Shown here: piece by piece, positions 9,020-11,771 of the stretch | Position numbering within the stretch: the stretch's first letter is position 1 | Layout: each line of letters starts with the position of its first letter | Assembly (NCBI GenBank): GCA_902806015.1 | Contig: CADCUZ010000060.1 | Coordinates: forward strand, 1-11,771 | Reading direction: 5' to 3' | Source: an uncultured Rubrobacteraceae bacterium | Lineage (GTDB): Bacteria; Actinomycetota; Rubrobacteria; Rubrobacterales; Rubrobacteraceae | Length of the DNA stretch: 11,771 nt | Position numbers and translations under genes: made by a program | The notes under the pieces: generated by a model | What the model saw: only the letters and a program-made list of their open reading frames with translations | Database searches by the model: none | What the model was told of the DNA's origin: nothing

Positions 9020-9752
9020 TCAGGCCAGGGTGCACTTGCCATCCCTCACCCGAATGAGGGAATTCAGCTCCTCCGGCAGCACTGTCGCGATCGGCGCGAG
9101 CACGAGGGCGACGAGGCCGGCCGGTACGCCGACGGCCTCGCACGTGAGTTCCACGGCCTCTACGAAGACCTGCGCCCCGACCACTATCAGGGCTAGTGCG
9201 AGAACGAGCTGGCCGACGACGGCCCACGTTGGGGGGCCGCGACCCGAAACGCCACACAGCGATCAGCTCCGGCAACTCTTTGAGCGCGCCGCCGGAGCTG
9301 ATCGCCCGCCGGACGTAGTAGGCGTAGGCCGCGACCGGCAGTACCGCCACGGCCGCCTTGACGACGAACGGCAGCCTCACAACGCCCACCGCTGTGGCGA
9401 CGGCGAAGAAGATGAGGAAAAACAGCACGTCCCGGGGAATGGTCTCCTCGTCCATGGTTACGTCTTTGGCCGAGACCTTGGACCACGCAAAGTCCACGTT
9501 CTCCTAGCGACACCGGATCTCCGCCCCGTGCTACCTGCGGTTCCTGAAGCCGTAGGCCGACGCCCCGACCACGAACATCGCCGGCGTCACCCGCAAGAAT
9601 AGCGCAGCCAACATAGCTCCGAGCCCGACATCCCCCGCCAAGCCCGCGTTCCCGCTCGAGAGGGCGGCCCCGAGCATGAACAGGCAAGCCGCCAGGATCG
9701 CGGCCAGCGCCCAAGCGAACTCGAGAACCACCAACGGCCCAGCCCCTTCCAA
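9020..9752 (-). pseudogene. Decayed CaCA-family Na+/Ca2+ exchanger
   Basis: Read on the minus strand, three stretches together match one calcium/cation antiporter. First, about 9752-9534 gives LEFAWALAAILAACLFM, then VGLGAMLAALFLRVTPAMFVV and GASAYGFRNRR, resembling the part after the alpha-1 repeat (family-like GAILGAPF). TAG stops at 9533-9531 and 9506-9504 follow in the same frame. Second, from 9497 that frame resumes with DEETIPRDVLFFLIFFAVAT and AAYAYYVRR. Third, at a run of six G (9231-9236, + strand) the frame shifts: one base fewer joins RPP to TWAVVGQLVLALALIVVGA and then to the alpha-2 motif APIATVLPEELNSLIRVRDG. It stops at 9022-9020, lacking the usual C-terminal helices. The alpha-1 acidic motif (GTALPE-like) is also missing. 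An intact relative would be about 320 residues. The gene is inactive, and start 9752 (TTG) is nominal. Confidence 0.8.
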
Positions 9753-9881
9753 CCAACGTCGTCCGGAACCCGCACGATATAAGCAGACGCCTGCAGCGAC
9801 GAAGACGTCCCAGCGGAAAAAGACGGTGGTAACATGCCCCTCGGGCCGAGAAGGGGCAGGAAAATTATGGACGGAGGAGAG
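9753..9881 (+). promoter_or_regulatory. Divergent intergenic region and leader of the dioxygenase gene, with inverted repeat
   Basis: This region separates the minus-strand exchanger remnant from the dioxygenase operon. A perfect 7-bp inverted repeat, TGCCCCT (9835-9841) and AGGGGCA (9852-9858), flanks a 10-nt centre that itself contains a short CGG/CCG pairing. In RNA it would form a hairpin about 15 nt before the GGAGGAG Shine-Dalgarno (9873-9879); in DNA it could be an operator. TATAAG at 9778-9783 is the only -10-like hexamer I see, without a good -35. No coding sequence is supported here. Confidence 0.4.
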
Positions 9882-10832
9882 ATGAACGCGGGAACATCGG
9901 GCATCCACCACGTAACGGCTATAAGCGGCGGTCCGCAACGCAACCTAGACTTTTACGCGGGCGTGCTGGGAACCCGGCTGGTCAAGAAGACCGTGAACTT
10001 CGACGACCCCGGCACCTACCACCTCTACTACGGGAACGGGGCGGCGGCACCCGGCACCATAATGACCTTCTTCCCCTGGGAGGGGGCCCCGCGCGGTCGC
10101 GTAGGCTCGGGGCAGATCGTCACCACCGCCTACTCTATCCCCGCGACCTCCCTCGGCTTCTGGACCGAGCACCTTATCGGGAACAGTGTCCGCTTCGAGA
10201 AGCCCCGCGACCGCTTCGGCGAGACGGTCCTCGCCTTTGAGGACCCGGACGGCCTCAGGCTCGAGATAGTAGCGACCGACGACGGCCGCGACGGCTACGA
10301 CGGCGGCACCGCCCCAGCCGAGCACTCGATCCGGGGCTTCCACCACGCCGCCCTCGCCGCCCGCGACGCAGAACTTACTATAGGGCTGATGACGGATCAC
10401 CTCGGGTTCCGACGGGTGGATGAGGCGCAAAATAGGGTGCGCCTCGCGGCGGGCGAGGGCGGCCCCGGCAACCTGGTGGACGTGATGGACGCGACGGGCT
10501 TCCCGGGGGGCGGCACCGGCGTCGGCACCGTGCACCACATCGCGTTCAGGGTCCCGGACGAAGAGACGCACCTCGCCGTGCGCGAGGAGGTCGCGGGGCT
10601 CGGCTACGACGTCACGCCCGTGCTCGACCGGAACTACTTCAGGTCCATCTACTTCCGCGAGCCTGGCGGCGTGCTGTTCGAGATCGCCACCGACCTTCCC
10701 GGCTTCGCCGCCGACGAGGACGCCGAACACCTCGGCGAGGAGCTCAAGCTCCCGCCCTGGCTGGAGGCTCGAAGGGGCGAGATCGAAGAGGTTCTCACCC
10801 CACTGCGCGTGCCGGGCAAGGAGGACGCATGA
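9882..10832 (+). CDS. VOC-family ring-cleaving dioxygenase (MhqO/MhqE-like)
   Basis: This 316-residue protein has two vicinal-oxygen-chelate halves and resembles the glyoxalase-fold ring-cleaving dioxygenases of the Bacillus mhq operons, which act on hydroquinone-type compounds. The first module opens GIHHVTAISGGPQRNLDFY and continues LVKKTVNFDDPGTYHLYYG, a strongly conserved block in that family. The second contains GFHHAALAARD, GTVHHIAF and FREPGGVLFEIATD. Likely metal ligands are His9 or His10, a His of the pair at 218-219, and Glu267. The frame is open to 9834, but ATG 9882 follows GGAGGAG and starts the conserved N-terminus correctly; ATG 9867 is an alternative. Its stop overlaps the next start as ATGA. 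It probably cleaves a hydroquinone or catechol-like ring; the true substrate is not readable. Confidence 0.92.
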   Translation: MNAGTSGIHHVTAISGGPQRNLDFYAGVLGTRLVKKTVNFDDPGTYHLYYGNGAAAPGTIMTFFPWEGAPRGRVGSGQIVTTAYSIPATSLGFWTEHLIGNSVRFEKPRDRFGETVLAFEDPDGLRLEIVATDDGRDGYDGGTAPAEHSIRGFHHAALAARDAELTIGLMTDHLGFRRVDEAQNRVRLAAGEGGPGNLVDVMDATGFPGGGTGVGTVHHIAFRVPDEETHLAVREEVAGLGYDVTPVLDRNYFRSIYFREPGGVLFEIATDLPGFAADEDAEHLGEELKLPPWLEARRGEIEEVLTPLRVPGKEDA

Positions 10833-11470
10833 GCGCCGAGCTTGCGGGCTTCGCCAACAACTACTTGCCCGGAGACCGGGACGGGTCCGGCGTCACGCTG
10901 CTCCTCCTGCACGGGACGGGCGGGAGCGAGGACGACCTGATCCCACTGGGCCAGCAGCTCCTCCCCGGCGCCGCCATCCTGAGCCCCCGGGGCAAGGTCT
11001 CCGAGCATGGCGCCCCCCGCTTTTTCCGCCGCCTCGCCGAAGGCGTATTCGACCACGAAGATCTCCTCTTCCGCACCCACGAATTGGCAGACTTCGTGGA
11101 GCAGGCCGCCAACCGATACGGCTTCGACCGCCAGAAGCTCGTCGGCGTCGGTTACTCCAACGGCGCCAACATCGCCGCGAGCCTGATGGTGCTCCATCCG
11201 GGCCTGCTGCGGGCCGCCGTCCTCTTCCGGGCGATGGTCCCCTTCGAGCCCGAAGCGACGCCCGACCTCTCCGGGATGCCCGTCTTCCTGGCGGCGGGCC
11301 GCCGGGACACTATGATCGCACCGGACAACACAGAACGCCTCGCCGCCATCCTACGCGAAGCAGGCGCAGACCTCGACCTGCGCTGGCGCAACACTGGCCA
11401 CCCCCTCACCTACGAAGAGCTCGAAGAGGCTAGGGATTGGATCTCTCGAGTGCTGCCGAGTCTCTCCTGA
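10829..11470 (+). CDS. Alpha/beta hydrolase, MhqD/carboxylesterase-like
   Basis: This 213-residue alpha/beta-hydrolase belongs to the phospholipase/carboxylesterase group that includes B. subtilis MhqD. The oxyanion-hole strand reads TLLLLHGTGGSEDDL (about 23-37). The nucleophile elbow is GYSNG with Ser110, the acid is Asp160 in AAGRRDTMI, and the base is His191 in NTGHPL, so the triad is complete. The size is normal. AAGGAGG at 10818-10824 lies 4 nt before the ATG, which overlaps the dioxygenase stop (ATGA). The tight pairing with a ring-cleaving dioxygenase mirrors the mhq gene pairs and suggests that it processes the ring-opened product or a quinone adduct. That role is inferred from context; esterase activity itself is strongly suggested by the triad. 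Confidence 0.92.
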   Translation: MSAELAGFANNYLPGDRDGSGVTLLLLHGTGGSEDDLIPLGQQLLPGAAILSPRGKVSEHGAPRFFRRLAEGVFDHEDLLFRTHELADFVEQAANRYGFDRQKLVGVGYSNGANIAASLMVLHPGLLRAAVLFRAMVPFEPEATPDLSGMPVFLAAGRRDTMIAPDNTERLAAILREAGADLDLRWRNTGHPLTYEELEEARDWISRVLPSLS

Positions 11471-11476
11471 TCCTAA

Positions 11477-11500
11477 GGGCAGCCCGACCACAACCTGCCC
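11477..11500 (+). terminator. Weak hairpin downstream of the hydrolase gene
   Basis: GGGCAG (11477-11482) and CTGCCC (11495-11500) are perfect inverted repeats around a 12-nt loop, 7 nt after the hydrolase stop. No T-run follows, so terminator function is only a possibility. Confidence 0.25.
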
Positions 11501-11521
11501 AAACGGCTGGCTTGTCGGTGG

Positions 11522-11530
11522 TGCTACAAT
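11522..11530 (+). promoter_or_regulatory. Extended -10 promoter candidate for the response-regulator gene
   Basis: TGCTACAAT matches an extended -10 element (TGn followed by TACAAT, one mismatch from TATAAT) in an otherwise GC-rich background. A good -35 at 16-18 nt upstream is absent, as extended -10 promoters allow. The rest of the gap to 11607 is AT-richer than the coding DNA and contains no supported gene. It would drive the gene starting at 11608, leaving a leader of about 70 nt. Confidence 0.45.
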
Positions 11531-11607
11531 TCTTTCCAGCGCTGATAGAACGCGTATTTGGGGCTGAAACAAGCATTTAGCAATCGTATTCCGAAGGGCG
11601 GGTCAGC

Positions 11608-11771
11608 ATGGTGAAGCCGGTGATACTGGCGGTGGACGACGACCCGCAGGTCCTGCGCGCGGTGGAGCGGGACCTCAGGCGGCGATACGCCAGAGATTAC
11701 CGCGTCCTGCGGGCGGACTCGGGAGAGTCGGCGCTGGACACGTTGGGGAAGCTGAAACTGCGCGGGGACCC
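11608..11771 (+). CDS. Response-regulator receiver protein, N-terminal part; probably fused RR/FAD-dependent thioredoxin-reductase-like protein
   Basis: The gene runs off the right edge after 54 complete codons. The visible part is a CheY-like receiver start: PVILAVDDDPQVLRAVERDL has the first strand and the acidic residues that bind Mg2+, and RYARDYRVLRADSGESALD continues strand and helix 2. The wording of this stretch, including RRRYxxxYRVLRAxSGxxAL and the following L-K-L-R-G-D-P, closely resembles proteins in which a receiver domain is fused to a thioredoxin-disulfide-reductase-like FAD/NAD module. The phospho-acceptor Asp and everything after it lie outside the window. ATG 11608 follows GAAGGGCGGG (11593-11602); GTG 11611 is a less likely start. 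The receiver call is firm; the fusion is an inference. Confidence 0.8.
   Translation, partial: MVKPVILAVDDDPQVLRAVERDLRRRYARDYRVLRADSGESALDTLGKLKLRGD

Noticed and set aside
9531..9734. Small intact two-helix membrane protein on the minus strand
   Set aside because: It is in the same frame as, and directly before, the next exchanger fragment, and its end matches the exchanger's family sequence. It is better read as part of the pseudogene.
9193..9756. Minus-strand 187-codon frame through the exchanger remnant
   Set aside because: The translation is Arg/Gly-rich shadow sequence. The recognisable exchanger motifs lie in the other two minus frames.
8036..10386. Repeated 11-mer TTACTATAGGG at 8036-8046 and 10376-10386
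   Set aside because: The second copy is ordinary coding sequence inside the dioxygenase gene, and the flanks differ, so a shared regulatory element is unlikely.

Overview
This window is high-GC bacterial DNA, and all apparently intact genes lie on the + strand. The organism is most likely an actinobacterium, and the gene content and protein style suggest a Rubrobacter-like member. The supporting points are dense use of GTG/TTG starts, many stop/start overlaps, deazaflavin-style oxidoreductases (an LLM-class enzyme and PPOX-class proteins), and a terminal gene resembling the fused response-regulator/FAD-reductase family. This assignment is inference from composition and families, not a database result.

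Region 1 (1-4060) is a packed run of redox and efflux genes. It holds the C-terminal tail of a PPOX-type flavin/F420 protein overlapping a MarR regulator (ATGA), an NADPH-dependent FMN reductase overlapping a DHA2-type MFS exporter (TTGA), an LLM-class oxidoreductase overlapping the MFS gene by 8 nt, and a second PPOX-class protein. Together they look like a MarR-controlled response to electrophilic or quinone-like compounds or drugs. The inducer and substrates cannot be read from sequence.

Region 2 (4068-8022) encodes the two halves of a heterodimeric ABC exporter. Subunit A has a degenerate ATPase site: Asp in place of the Walker B catalytic Glu, and Gln in place of the H-loop His. Subunit B has an intact Walker B and H-loop but an LSQGQ signature. 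This is the complementary pattern known from TM287/288-type exporters. Between the two subunits sits a small LigD-type 3'-phosphoesterase-domain gene with a frameshift and several altered active-site positions. Subunit B has no ATG/GTG/TTG codon where its N-terminus should begin; the best candidate is an ATT codon behind an ideal Shine-Dalgarno sequence.

Region 3 (8023-9881) has a tandem-domain universal stress protein, then a convergent minus-strand remnant of a CaCA-family Na+/Ca2+ exchanger. The remnant is broken by two in-frame stops, a homopolymer frameshift and a missing C-terminal part. Region 4 (9882-11470) is a two-gene operon of a VOC ring-cleaving dioxygenase and an alpha/beta hydrolase, resembling the Bacillus mhq quinone-detoxification pairs, with an inverted repeat in its leader. 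Region 5 (11471-11771) has a promoter-like sequence and the first 54 codons of a response-regulator gene cut by the window edge.

I found no CRISPR array, tRNA, rRNA, IS element or clear undescribed defence or mobile system. The most unusual observations are the ATT-start ABC subunit with its decaying phosphoesterase insertion, and the well-resolved exchanger pseudogene.
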